From Microbacterium marinilacus (GTDB lineage: Bacteria > Actinomycetota > Actinomycetes > Actinomycetales > Microbacteriaceae): 64,000 nt of DNA. Positions 48,978 through 57,400 of the stretch are shown piece by piece. Every line of letters begins with the position of its first letter. Position 1 is the first letter of the stretch. The DNA is taken from the NCBI RefSeq assembly GCF_019753765.1, contig NZ_JAIJZW010000002.1:124001-188000 (forward strand). The letters are read 5' to 3'. Under the pieces are notes generated by a model. The model was not told the DNA's origin. It ran no database searches and saw only the letters and a list, made by a program, of their open reading frames with translations. A program made the translations under genes and the position numbers.

Positions 48978-49005
48978 CATCCGTTCGTGGGCATCCGTTC
49001 GTGGG
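48978..49005. repeat. 14-bp tandem duplication in the phnF-phnG spacer
   Basis: CATCCGTTCGTGGG occurs twice back to back (48978-48991 and 48992-49005). It may be a replication-slippage duplication upstream of phnF; no binding role is evident. Confidence 0.6.
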
Positions 49006-49057
49006 CTGTTCGCCACCCCGGGGGCTTCCCTTCTCCCCATCGTGCCACTACCTTGGC

Positions 49058-49081
49058 AGTTGTCTAGATAAATAGACAACT
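49058..49081 (+). promoter_or_regulatory. Probable PhnF operator upstream of phnG
   Basis: Perfect inverted repeat AGTTGTCTA (49058-49066), 6 nt, TAGACAACT (49073-49081), AT-rich in a GC-rich background and 10 bases ahead of phnG. Its GTCTA...TAGAC core resembles GntR/HutC-type sites. Binding by PhnF is inferred. Confidence 0.6.
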
Positions 49082-49091
49082 TGGAGGAGCG

Positions 49092-49574
49092 ATGGAACAC
49101 GGAGTCGACGAGCGCCGGCGCACCGCGCGCGTGCTCGCCCTGGCCTCCGCGGAGGAGCTCGCCGGGCTGTGGGCCGCGTGGCCCGACCCGCCGGAGATCG
49201 AGTACCTGCGCGGGCCCGAGGCGGGGCTGGTGATGGTGCAGGGCCGGATGGGCGGCACGGGGGACCGGTTCCACCTGGGCGAGGCGACCGTGACCCGGGC
49301 GACGGTGCTGGCGCGTATCGCCGACGCCGGCGAGACGGTCGGCACGGCGTACGTCCTCGGCAGCCACCCGGAGCACGCCGGGCTCGCCGCGGTCTTCGAC
49401 GCGCTGCTGCTCTCCGCCCAGCGCGACCGCGTGCTCTCCGACGTGATCGAGCCGCTGGAGAGCGCGCAGCGCGAGCGCGACGAGCACGCTCGGGCGCAGG
49501 CCCGCAGCACCGTCGTGGACTTCTTCACGGTCTCCCGGGAGAACTCCGGGCCGGACGAGGACGACGACGAATGA
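49092..49574 (+). CDS. phnG: Carbon-phosphorus lyase subunit PhnG
   Basis: 160-residue subunit of the C-P lyase core complex (PhnGHIJ), which attaches methylphosphonate to ATP-derived ribose. The pattern RRTARVLALASAEELAGLWA near the start and GRMGGTGDRFHLGEATVTRA in the middle is typical. An acidic tail follows. Start ATG at 49092 has GGAGGAG upstream. Its stop overlaps phnH (ATGA). Confidence 0.9.
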   Translation: MEHGVDERRRTARVLALASAEELAGLWAAWPDPPEIEYLRGPEAGLVMVQGRMGGTGDRFHLGEATVTRATVLARIADAGETVGTAYVLGSHPEHAGLAAVFDALLLSAQRDRVLSDVIEPLESAQRERDEHARAQARSTVVDFFTVSRENSGPDEDDDE

Positions 49575-50212
49575 TCGGCGCCACGACCGCGACACACCTG
49601 CCCGGCTTCTCCGCCCCCGTGCACGACGCGCAGCGCACGTTCCGCGCGGTGCTCCAGGCCATGGCGCGGCCCACCCTGCCCCAGGACGTCGACCCCGTGC
49701 GCGAGGGCCGCCTGCGCACCCCGGCGCCGCTCGGCGCGGTCGCCGGCGCCGTGCTCCTGACCCTCTGCGACGAGCAGACGCCGATCTGGCTGGACCGGGC
49801 CCTCGCCGCCTCCGAGGACGTCCGCGAGTGGATCCGCTTCCACACCGGCGCCCGCCTGGTCGCCTCGTCCGGCGACGCGCTCTTCGCCGTGGCCTCCTCG
49901 CCGTCGGCAGCGCCTCGCCTCGCCGACCTCGCACAGGGGACGGACGAGGAGCCCCACCTGTCGGCCACGCTCGTGATCGACGCCACCGGCACCGCGCCGG
50001 TCGGGGCGTTCGTCGCGACCGGGCCGGGCGTCGACGGATCCGTCGCGTGGGACGGCTCCGGCCTGCCGCGCGTGCACGGCGAGGACGGCTTCCTCGCCCA
50101 GTGGCGCCGGAACCGCGTCGGCTTCCCGCGCGGGGTCGACGTCGTGCTCGCGGCCGAGACCACCGTGCGCGCACTGCCGCGCACCACCGAGCTCAGCGAG
50201 GGGAGCGCCTGA
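49571..50212 (+). CDS. phnH: Carbon-phosphorus lyase subunit PhnH
   Basis: 213-residue core subunit. VHDAQRTFRAVLQAMARPT near the N-terminus and the C-terminal WRRNRVGFPRGVDVVLAA block are characteristic. Reading frame intact, overlaps phnG and phnI. In E. coli PhnH dimerises with PhnJ and contributes to the complex core. Confidence 0.9.
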   Translation: MIGATTATHLPGFSAPVHDAQRTFRAVLQAMARPTLPQDVDPVREGRLRTPAPLGAVAGAVLLTLCDEQTPIWLDRALAASEDVREWIRFHTGARLVASSGDALFAVASSPSAAPRLADLAQGTDEEPHLSATLVIDATGTAPVGAFVATGPGVDGSVAWDGSGLPRVHGEDGFLAQWRRNRVGFPRGVDVVLAAETTVRALPRTTELSEGSA

Positions 50213-51366
50213 TGTACGTCGCCGTCAAGGGAGGCGAGAAGGCGATCGCCAACGCGCACGCCCTGCTCGCCCAGCGGGGCCGCGGCGGCGACGCCGAACC
50301 GATCGCGTGGCGCGGCGTGCGCGACCAACTCGGCGTCCTCGTCTCGCGCGTCATGGCCGAGGGATCCCTCTACGACCCGGACCTCGCCGCCAAGGCGCTG
50401 CTGCAGGCGCAGGGCGACGTGCTCGAGGCCGTCACGCTGCTGCGCTCGTACCGCACCACGCTGCCGCGCTTCGGCACCACCGCCGCTCTCGACACGTCCG
50501 GTCTTCCGGCCGAGCGGCGCATCTCCGCGACCTTCAAGGACGTGCCCGGAGGGCAGCAGCTCGGCGCGACGTTCGACTACACGCACCGCCTCCTCGCCGA
50601 CGACATCCCGGCGCCCGAGGTGCCGACGGACGGCGTGCCCGACGAGCAGCCGATGCCGCGGATCACCGACCTGCTGGGCGTCGACGCGCTCATCGAGCCC
50701 GATCGCGTGCCCGCCGACGGCGAGGCGGAGTGGACCGACCCGGAGCCCGCCGACCTCACCCGCGAGCCCACGGTGTTCCCGATGTCGCGCGCCGAACGGC
50801 TGCAGGCGCTCACCCGCGGCGACGAGGGCTTCCTGCTGTCGCTCGGCTACTCGACGCAGCGCGGCTTCGGCCGCACCCATCCCTTTGCCGGGGAGGTGCG
50901 GGTGGGCGAGGTCGAGGTGTTCTTCGACGCCCCCGAGCTGGGCTTCGAGGTGCCGATCGGACGCCTCGAGGTGACCGAGTGCCAGATGGTGAACCAGTTC
51001 GTCGGCAGCGCCGACCGGCCACCGCAGTTCACGCGCGGCTACGGCCTGGTGTTCGGCCGCGCCGAGCGCAAGGCCATGTCGATGTCGCTCGTGGACCGCG
51101 CGCTGCGCGCCGAAGAGTTCGGCGAGCGGCGGGTCTCGCCGGCGCAGGACGAGGAGTTCGTCGTCAGCCACGCCGACAACGTGCAGGCGACGGGCTTCGT
51201 CGAGCACCTGAAGCTGCCGCACTACGTCGACTTCCAGGGCGAGCTCGTGCTCATCCGTCAGCTCCACCGTGAGTTCCGCGAGCGCGTCGCCGCCGCGACC
51301 GAGGGGGACGAGTCCGCGGATGTCGTGTCGCCCTCCGCGACCATGTCGAGCGAGGGAACGAAGTGA
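50212..51366 (+). CDS. phnI: Carbon-phosphorus lyase subunit PhnI
   Basis: 384-residue subunit with the nucleosidase activity that forms alpha-D-ribose 1-methylphosphonate 5-triphosphate. The start MYVAVKGGEKAIANAHALLA is the family N-terminus, and the C-terminal VVSHADNVQATGFVEHLKLP is conserved. The ATG shares one base with the phnH stop. Length is close to the E. coli protein plus a short acidic tail. Confidence 0.92.
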   Translation: MYVAVKGGEKAIANAHALLAQRGRGGDAEPIAWRGVRDQLGVLVSRVMAEGSLYDPDLAAKALLQAQGDVLEAVTLLRSYRTTLPRFGTTAALDTSGLPAERRISATFKDVPGGQQLGATFDYTHRLLADDIPAPEVPTDGVPDEQPMPRITDLLGVDALIEPDRVPADGEAEWTDPEPADLTREPTVFPMSRAERLQALTRGDEGFLLSLGYSTQRGFGRTHPFAGEVRVGEVEVFFDAPELGFEVPIGRLEVTECQMVNQFVGSADRPPQFTRGYGLVFGRAERKAMSMSLVDRALRAEEFGERRVSPAQDEEFVVSHADNVQATGFVEHLKLPHYVDFQGELVLIRQLHREFRERVAAATEGDESADVVSPSATMSSEGTK

Positions 51367-52253
51367 CCGAGACGAGACACGAGCCGCGCATCGTCTACAA
51401 CGAGGGCTACCTCGACGAGCAGACCAAGCGCGTCGTGCGGCGCGGCCTGCTGAAGGGGGTCGCGGTCCCGGGCTTCCAGGTGCCGTTCGCCTCCCGGGAG
51501 GTGCCGATGCCGCGCGGCTGGGGCACCGGCGGGGTGCAGGTGACCGCCTCGGTCGTCGGCTCGTCCGACACGCTCAAGGTGATCGACCAGGGCGCCGACG
51601 ACACGACGAACGCGGTGTCCATCCGGCAGTTCTTCGAGCGGGTCGCGGGGTCGCGCAGCACCACCCGCACCGACCTCGCCACGGTCATCCAGACCCGGCA
51701 CCGCATCCCGGAGACGCCGCTCTCGGACGGCCAGATCATCGTCTACCAGGTGCCGATCCCCGAGCCGCTGCGGTTCCTCGAGCCGCGCGAGACCGAGACG
51801 CGCCGCCTGCACGCGCTGGAGGAGTACGGGCTGATGTACGTCAAGCTCTACGAGGACGTCGCGCGGTACGGCCACTTCGCGACCACCTACGACTACCCGG
51901 TGCTCGTGAACCAGCGCTACGTCATGGCGCCGTCGCCGATCCCGAGCTTCGACAACCCGAAGATGCACCAGAGCCCGGCCCTGCAGCTGTTCGGCGCGGG
52001 CCGGGAGAAGCGGATCTACGCGATCCCGCCGTACACCGACGTCGAGAGCCTCGGGTTCGAGGACTTCCCGTTCGAGCCGCAGAGCTTCGAGACGCCGTGC
52101 GAGATCTGCGGATCCGAGGGCGTCTACCTGGACGAGGTGGTGATGGACGACGCCGGCGGCGCGATGTACGTCTGCTCGGACACGGACCACTGCGAACGGA
52201 CGGTCGCGAGCGACGAGGGCGCGGCCGGCGCGAGGAAGGAGGCGGTCCGATGA
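51363..52253 (+). CDS. phnJ: Carbon-phosphorus lyase PhnJ (radical SAM-type)
   Basis: 296-residue catalytic subunit that cleaves the C-P bond using a [4Fe-4S] cluster and SAM. The four conserved cysteines are in PCEICGSEGVYLDE and YVCSDTDHCE. The N-terminal YNEGYLDEQTKRVVRRGLLK block is conserved. GTG start overlaps the phnI stop. All key residues are intact, so the lyase core itself looks functional. Confidence 0.93.
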   Translation: MTETRHEPRIVYNEGYLDEQTKRVVRRGLLKGVAVPGFQVPFASREVPMPRGWGTGGVQVTASVVGSSDTLKVIDQGADDTTNAVSIRQFFERVAGSRSTTRTDLATVIQTRHRIPETPLSDGQIIVYQVPIPEPLRFLEPRETETRRLHALEEYGLMYVKLYEDVARYGHFATTYDYPVLVNQRYVMAPSPIPSFDNPKMHQSPALQLFGAGREKRIYAIPPYTDVESLGFEDFPFEPQSFETPCEICGSEGVYLDEVVMDDAGGAMYVCSDTDHCERTVASDEGAAGARKEAVR

Positions 52254-53103
52254 TGGGCGCTCTCCGCACCCAGGTCGAGCGAGGGAACGAGGCGACCGAG
52301 TCGAGACCCGACGAGACCCCGCTGCTGAGCGTCGCCGGCGCGGGACACCGCTACGGCGACCGCTTCGGCTGCCGTGACGTGAGCTTCGACCTGTGGCCGG
52401 GAGAGGTGCTCGCGGTCGTGGGCGAATCCGGATCCGGCAAGTCCACGCTGCTCGGCATGCTGTCCCAGCGCCTGTCGACCGACGAGGGAGCCATCCGATA
52501 CCGGCTGGCCGCCGGCGGCGACGGCAGGACGCGCGACCGGCTCGCCGACCTCGCGAGCCTCAGCGAGCGCGAGGTGCGGCGGCTGTGGCGGACGGACTGG
52601 GGCTTCGTGCACCAGCACCCCGCGGACGGCCTGCGCATGCACGTCACGCCGGCGGCAACATCGGCGAGCCCCTGATGGCGAACGGATGGCGGCACTTCGG
52701 TCGCATCCGCGCGCAGGCGGAGGGGTGGCTCGCCCGCGTCGAGATCCCCGCCGCGCGCATCGACGACGCGCCGGCGACGTTCTCGGGCGGCATGCGCCAG
52801 CGGCTGCAGATCGCCCGCAACCTCGTCTTCGGGCCGCGGCTGGTGTTCATGGACGAGCCCACGAGCGGCCTCGACGTGTCGGTGCAGGCCCGCCTGCTCG
52901 ACCTGATCCGGTCGCTGGTCGCCGACCTCGGGCTCTCCGTCGTGATCGTCACGCACGACCTCGCGGTCGCCCGGCTGATCTCGCACCGCACCCTCGTGAT
53001 GAAGGACGGCGCGGTCATCGAGTCGGGCCTCACCGATCGCGTGCTCGACGACCCCCAGGCCGCGTACACCCAGCTGCTCGTCTCCTCGATCCTCCAGGGC
53101 TGA
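52250..53103 (+). pseudogene. phnK: PhnK ABC-type ATPase, frameshifted
   Basis: The first frame (52250-52675) gives GHRYGDRFGCRDVSFDLWPG, Walker A GESGSGKSTLLGML and WGFVHQHPADGLRMHV, then leaves the family. From about 52649 the next frame continues GGNIGEPLMANGW, signature FSGGMRQRLQIARNLV, Walker B RLVFMDEPTSGLDVSVQARL and runs to 53103. One missing G after position 52648 would restore a normal PhnK of about 284 residues. PhnK binds the core complex and is needed for C-P lyase in E. coli. This is a true mutation or a sequencing indel. Confidence 0.85.
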
Positions 53104-53105
53104 CC

Positions 53106-53858
53106 ATGAACCTCGACACCTCCCGCACCATGCCTCCCGGCTGTGTCCTCTCCGTCCAGGACGTCGACAAGACGTTCACGCTGCACCTGCAGGGCGCCCA
53201 GCGCCTGCCCGTGCTGCGCGGGCTCTCGTTCGACGTGCCCCGCGGCGCATGCGTCGTGCTGGGCGGCGAGTCCGGCGCGGGAAAGAGCACCGTGCTGAAG
53301 ATGGTGTTCGGCAGCTACGGGGCGGACGCCGGGCGCATCCTGCTCGCCGACGGCGATCCGCGGGACGGCGGCGTGCTCGATCTCGCCTCGGCCGCGCCGC
53401 GCCGAGTGCTCGCCGCCCGTCGCGAGACCATGGGCTACGTGAGCCAGTTCCTGCGGGCGGTGCCCCGCGTCCCCGCGCTCGACGTGGTCGCCGAGCCGCT
53501 GGTCGAGCGCGGCGTCGCGCGCGAGACGGCCCGCGAGCGGGCGGCCGAGCTGCTGGAGCGGCTCAGCATCCCCGACCGGCTCTGGGCGCTGCCCCCGGCG
53601 ACGTTCTCCGGCGGCGAGCAGCAGCGCGTGAACATCGCCCGCGGCTTCGTCGCCGAGCGGCCGCTGCTGCTGCTCGACGAGCCCACCGCGTCGCTCGACG
53701 CGCGAAACCGCGGAGTCGTCATCGAGCTGGTCCGCGAGCGCCTCGCGCGCGGCACCGGGATGCTGGCGATCTTCCACGACCAGGACGTGCGGGACGCGGT
53801 GGGCGACGCGATCGTCGATGTCCGCGCGTTCACCCCCGAGCGGGAGGCGGCCGCATGA
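53106..53858 (+). CDS. phnL: C-P lyase ABC-type ATPase PhnL
   Basis: 250-residue ABC ATPase without a transporter partner. Walker A GGESGAGKSTVLKMVFGSYG (first 13 residues form the loop), signature FSGGEQQRVNIARGFV, Walker B LLLLDEPTASLD. In C-P lyase complexes PhnL can bind on top of PhnK. Start ATG at 53106 lies 2 bases after the phnK stop. Confidence 0.92.
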   Translation: MNLDTSRTMPPGCVLSVQDVDKTFTLHLQGAQRLPVLRGLSFDVPRGACVVLGGESGAGKSTVLKMVFGSYGADAGRILLADGDPRDGGVLDLASAAPRRVLAARRETMGYVSQFLRAVPRVPALDVVAEPLVERGVARETARERAAELLERLSIPDRLWALPPATFSGGEQQRVNIARGFVAERPLLLLDEPTASLDARNRGVVIELVRERLARGTGMLAIFHDQDVRDAVGDAIVDVRAFTPEREAAA

Positions 53859-54532
53859 CCCGCTACGCCGTCTACGCCCTGCCGGGGGCTCTCGGCGACG
53901 CCGACGCGCCCGAGGCGCTCCGGCTGCGCGCCGCCGCGGAGGAGTGGTACGCCCGAGAGGAGTTCCGCGACCTCACGGCCGGCGCGCGCCGCTACGGCTT
54001 CCACGCCACCCTCAAGGCCCCGTTCCGCCTCGCCGACGGCACGACCGAGGCCGGCCTGCGTTCCGCGGCCGACGCGTTCGCCGCCGAACGGGCGCCCGTG
54101 ACGATCGCCGCACCGCGCGTGGAGGCACTCGGATCCTTCCGAGCGCTCCGGCCCGGCGGCGACGAGTCCGCCATCGACGCGCTCGCCGCAGACGCCGTCC
54201 GGGCCTTCGACGGGTTCCGCGCCGCCCCGAGCCCGGCCGAGACCGCGCGCCGCCGGCCCGACCGCATGACGCCGCGACAGCGCGAGCTGTTCGAGCGCTG
54301 GGGGTACCCGTACGTGCTCGACGAGTTCCGTTTCCATCTGACCCTCACCGACCCCGTCCCGGTGGATCGCGCCGCCCGGGTCGACGCGGCGCTCGCCGAC
54401 GAGTTCGCGGGCGTCGCCGGCGCGGACGTGCCGTTGCTCTCCGTCGCCCTGTTCGTCGAGCCGGAGCCGGGCGCGCCGTTCGAGGTCCATTCCGTCCACC
54501 CGTTCCCCCGCCCGCAGGAGAGCCGCCGATGA
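53855..54532 (+). CDS. DUF1045 phosphonate-metabolism protein (2H phosphoesterase-like)
   Basis: 225-residue protein of the DUF1045 family found in phn operons. Two His-x-Thr motifs of the 2H phosphoesterase fold are seen: GFHATLKAPF near residue 50 and FHLTLTDPVP near residue 165. It may act on ribose cyclic phosphate intermediates of the C-P lyase pathway, alongside or in place of PhnP. ATGA overlap with phnL and phnM. Confidence 0.85.
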   Translation: MTRYAVYALPGALGDADAPEALRLRAAAEEWYAREEFRDLTAGARRYGFHATLKAPFRLADGTTEAGLRSAADAFAAERAPVTIAAPRVEALGSFRALRPGGDESAIDALAADAVRAFDGFRAAPSPAETARRRPDRMTPRQRELFERWGYPYVLDEFRFHLTLTDPVPVDRAARVDAALADEFAGVAGADVPLLSVALFVEPEPGAPFEVHSVHPFPRPQESRR

Positions 54533-55719
54533 GCACGACAGCAGAGACCGCCACCGAGACCGTCTTCACCAACGCCCGTGTCGTCCTGCACGACGAGGTG
54601 GTCCACGGCGCGGTCCGCGTGGTGGACGGCAGGATCGCCGACGTGTCCGAGAGCGTCGTCGCGACGGGCGTCGACCTGGAGGGCGACTTCCTGATGCCGG
54701 GCGTGGTCGAGGTGCACACCGATCAGGTCGAGGCGCACTTCCAGCCGCGTCCGCAGCGGTTCTGGGACCCGATCCCAGCCGTGATCGCGCACGACGCGCA
54801 GATGGCCGCCTCCGGCACGACGACCGTGCTGGACGCCCTGCGCATCGGCACGGGCCCCACCGACGGCAACGACATGGCGAAGAACGCGCGCACGCTCATC
54901 GACGCCGTCGTGCACGCCGCCGAGTCGGGGCTGCTGCGCGCCGACCACTTCGTGCACCTGCGTTGTGAGGTCTCCACACCCGACGTGGTCGACGTGTTCG
55001 ACGCCGTCGGCGCGCACGAGCGCGTGCGCATGGTGTCGCTGATGGACCACACGCCGGGGCAGCGGCAGTACGCCGACGTCGAGGCCTTCCGCACCTACAT
55101 GGTCGGCAAGGGACGGCTGAGCCACGAGCAGTTCGATGCGCACGTCGCCGAGCTGCACCGGCTCTCGGCGCGCTACGCCGACGCGCACCGACGTCAGATG
55201 GCCGAGCGCGCCGCGGCGCGGGGGATCACGATGGCCGCGCACGACGACGCGACGCAGGCGCACGTCGACGAGGGCGTGGCGCTCGGCGTCGGCATCTCGG
55301 AGTTCCCGACGACGCTCGACGCCGCCCGCGCGGCCCGTGCCGCGGGGCAGCTGGTGGTCATGGGAGCGCCCAACATCGTGCGGGGCGGCTCGCACTCGGG
55401 CAACGTGGCGGCCGTCGACCTGCTGGCGCAGGGGCTCCTCGACATCCTCTCCAGCGACTACGTGCCCGCGAGCCCGCTGCAGGCCGCGTTCCTGCTGTCC
55501 GCCCGCGGCGACGTCACGCTGCCGGAGGCGGCACGGCTGATCAGCGCCAACCCGGCGCGCGCCGTCGGGCTCGACGACCGCGGCGGGATCGAGCCGGGGC
55601 GCCGCGCCGACCTCGTCCGGGTGCACGCGTACGACGAGGCACCCGTCGAGCACCACCCGATCGGGTCGCCCGTGCCGATCGTGCGAGGCGTGTGGCGCGA
55701 GGGGGTCCGGGTCGCATGA
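54529..55719 (+). CDS. phnM: Phosphonate triphosphate pyrophosphohydrolase PhnM
   Basis: 396-residue amidohydrolase-fold enzyme that removes pyrophosphate from ribose 1-methylphosphonate 5-triphosphate. Metal ligands are in MPGVVEVHTDQVEAHFQPRP, later MAAHDDATQAHVDEG and the Asp of DILSSDYVPASPLQAAF. Length and motifs are normal. ATGA overlaps on both sides show it is in the same operon. Confidence 0.92.
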   Translation: MSTTAETATETVFTNARVVLHDEVVHGAVRVVDGRIADVSESVVATGVDLEGDFLMPGVVEVHTDQVEAHFQPRPQRFWDPIPAVIAHDAQMAASGTTTVLDALRIGTGPTDGNDMAKNARTLIDAVVHAAESGLLRADHFVHLRCEVSTPDVVDVFDAVGAHERVRMVSLMDHTPGQRQYADVEAFRTYMVGKGRLSHEQFDAHVAELHRLSARYADAHRRQMAERAAARGITMAAHDDATQAHVDEGVALGVGISEFPTTLDAARAARAAGQLVVMGAPNIVRGGSHSGNVAAVDLLAQGLLDILSSDYVPASPLQAAFLLSARGDVTLPEAARLISANPARAVGLDDRGGIEPGRRADLVRVHAYDEAPVEHHPIGSPVPIVRGVWREGVRVA

Positions 55720-56357
55720 GCGGGGCGTTCGTCGCCGTGATGGGGCCGAGCGGCGTCGGCAAGGACGCCGTCATCGGCTGCGCGAAGGACCTGCTGGCAG
55801 ACGGCACCGGGCGGTACGTCTTCGCCCGGCGGGTGATCACCCGGCCGGCCGGTCCCGCCGAGGAGTGCACCTCGGTGACGGAGGACCGGTTCGCCGCGCT
55901 CGAGCGTCGGGGCGCGTTCGCGCTGTCGTGGCGCGCCCACGGCCTGGCCTACGGCATCCCGGACGAGTACGCGACGCACGTGCGCGACGGATCCGTCGTG
56001 GTCGGCAACGTCTCGCGCTCGGTGCTGACCCGGCTCGACGAGCGCTTCGCACGCTCTCTCGTGGTGCGGATCACGGTGCCCGACCACGTGCGCCGCGCCC
56101 GCATCGCGGCGCGCGGCCGCGAGGACGACCTCGGCGCCGCCGCGCGGCTGCACCGGGCGGATCCGGCGCCCGGGCACCGTCCCGACCTCGAGATCGTGAA
56201 CGACGGCGCGCTGGCCGATGCGGGGGAGACGCTGGCAGCGTTCCTCCGAGAGGTCGCGGCGGTCGGTTCCTCGGAGATGCCGCCTTCTTCGGATCCCGCA
56301 GCCCGGTCGCGTCCGGAGAACACGGGATCTCCGTCGCAACCGGCACAGGACGGATGA
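55716..56357 (+). CDS. phnN: Ribose 1,5-bisphosphate phosphokinase PhnN
   Basis: 213-residue guanylate-kinase-like enzyme forming PRPP from ribose 1,5-bisphosphate. P-loop VMGPSGVGKDAV at the N-terminus, RRVITRPAG block and GLAYGIPDEYATHV substrate region are visible. It recycles the sugar product of C-P lyase. The C-terminal 25 residues are a Pro/Ser-rich extension. Confidence 0.9.
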   Translation: MSGAFVAVMGPSGVGKDAVIGCAKDLLADGTGRYVFARRVITRPAGPAEECTSVTEDRFAALERRGAFALSWRAHGLAYGIPDEYATHVRDGSVVVGNVSRSVLTRLDERFARSLVVRITVPDHVRRARIAARGREDDLGAAARLHRADPAPGHRPDLEIVNDGALADAGETLAAFLREVAAVGSSEMPPSSDPAARSRPENTGSPSQPAQDG

Positions 56358-57244
56358 GCGCGCCGGCCGAGGTCGCCGTCGTCGGGCCGGGGGCGATCGG
56401 CACGACCGTCGCGGCCGCACTGCACGAGGCGGGTCGCACGCCGCAGCTCTGCGGCCGCACCCCGCGGCGGAGCCTGGAGCTGCGCACGGGCGACGAGCGG
56501 ATCGTCGTCCCCGGGCCGGTGCGGACCGACCCGGCGTCGATCGAGAGGACGGCGGGGATCGTCCTGCTGTCCGTGAAGGCGACGCAGACCACGGCCGCCG
56601 CGCCCTGGCTCGCCGCGCTCTGCGGGCCGGAGACCGTGGTGTGCGTCCTGCAGAACGGGGTCGAGCAGGTCGCCGCGGTCTCGCCGCTCGTCTCAGGGGC
56701 CCGGGTGATCCCTGCCGTGGTGTGGTTCCCCGCTGCGGCCCAGGAGGACGGGACCGTCTGGCTGCGCGGCGAGCCGCGCCTCACGCTGCCGGACACGCCC
56801 GCCGCGGCGGTCGTGGCCGAGGCACTGCGGGGCACGCGGTGCGTCACCGAGCTCGCCGCGGACTTCCGCACCGTCGCGTGGCGCAAGCTGCTGCAGAACG
56901 CGGCGGCCGGGCTGATGGCGCTCTCCGGCCGACGGGCGGGGATGTTCGCCCGAGAGGACGTGGCCGATCTCGCGCTGGCCTACCTGCGCGAGTGCCTCGA
57001 GGTGGCGCGTGCCGAGGGCGCGGAGCTCGGCGACGACGTGCCGGACCGGATCGTCGCCGGCTTCCGGGCGTCCCCGGCAGACCTCGGCACGTCGATCCTC
57101 GCGGACCGTGAGGCGGGCAGGGCCCTCGAGTGGGACGTCCGCAACGGCGTGATCGGGCGGCGTGCGCGCGCACACGGCATCCGCACGCCCATCGGCGACG
57201 TGCTCGTCCCGCTGCTGGCCGCCGCGTCCGACGGCCCCGGCTGA
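56354..57244 (+). CDS. 2-dehydropantoate 2-reductase family oxidoreductase
   Basis: 296-residue NADPH-dependent reductase. Rossmann loop VVGPGAIGTTVAAAL, LLSVKATQT, VLQNGVEQ and the catalytic Lys region AWRKLLQNAAAG are those of the ketopantoate reductase (ApbA/PanE) family. It overlaps phnN with ATGA, so it is co-transcribed with the phosphonate genes. A role in phosphonate-derived metabolism cannot be ruled out, but pantothenate synthesis is the best known family function. Confidence 0.82.
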   Translation: MSAPAEVAVVGPGAIGTTVAAALHEAGRTPQLCGRTPRRSLELRTGDERIVVPGPVRTDPASIERTAGIVLLSVKATQTTAAAPWLAALCGPETVVCVLQNGVEQVAAVSPLVSGARVIPAVVWFPAAAQEDGTVWLRGEPRLTLPDTPAAAVVAEALRGTRCVTELAADFRTVAWRKLLQNAAAGLMALSGRRAGMFAREDVADLALAYLRECLEVARAEGAELGDDVPDRIVAGFRASPADLGTSILADREAGRALEWDVRNGVIGRRARAHGIRTPIGDVLVPLLAAASDGPG

Positions 57245-57261
57245 CCCGTCGAGGGGCGTCC

Positions 57262-57395
57262 GGCACCGCGTGTCCGCGCCGAGACCGCGTGTCCGCGCCG
57301 GGACCGCGTGTCCGCGCCGAGACCGGGTTTCCGCGCCGAGACCGTCGCCGACGGACACGGTGTCGCGCGTCGAACGCTGTCTCGCCCGGTCGCCG
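57262..57395. repeat. 19-bp-period palindromic repeat element, copy 2
   Basis: Units of 19 bp (best copy GAGACCGCGTGTCCGCGCC) start at 57262, 57281, 57300, 57319 and, partly, 57338. A 13-nt centre (57345-57357) is followed by weaker inverted units CGGTGTC at 57358 and CTGTCTC at 57377. It lies between convergent genes, with the same centre length and period as the element at 48061-48175. Confidence 0.75.
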
Positions 57396-57400
57396 CCGCG

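Noticed and set aside
52640..52680. Programmed ribosomal frameshift in phnK
   Set aside because: There is no heptameric slippery sequence or stop-codon arrangement at the frame change, so a mutation or indel error is simpler.
57262..57395. CRISPR array
   Set aside because: The 19-bp units are directly tandem with no unique spacers, no cas genes are nearby, and part of the units are inverted.
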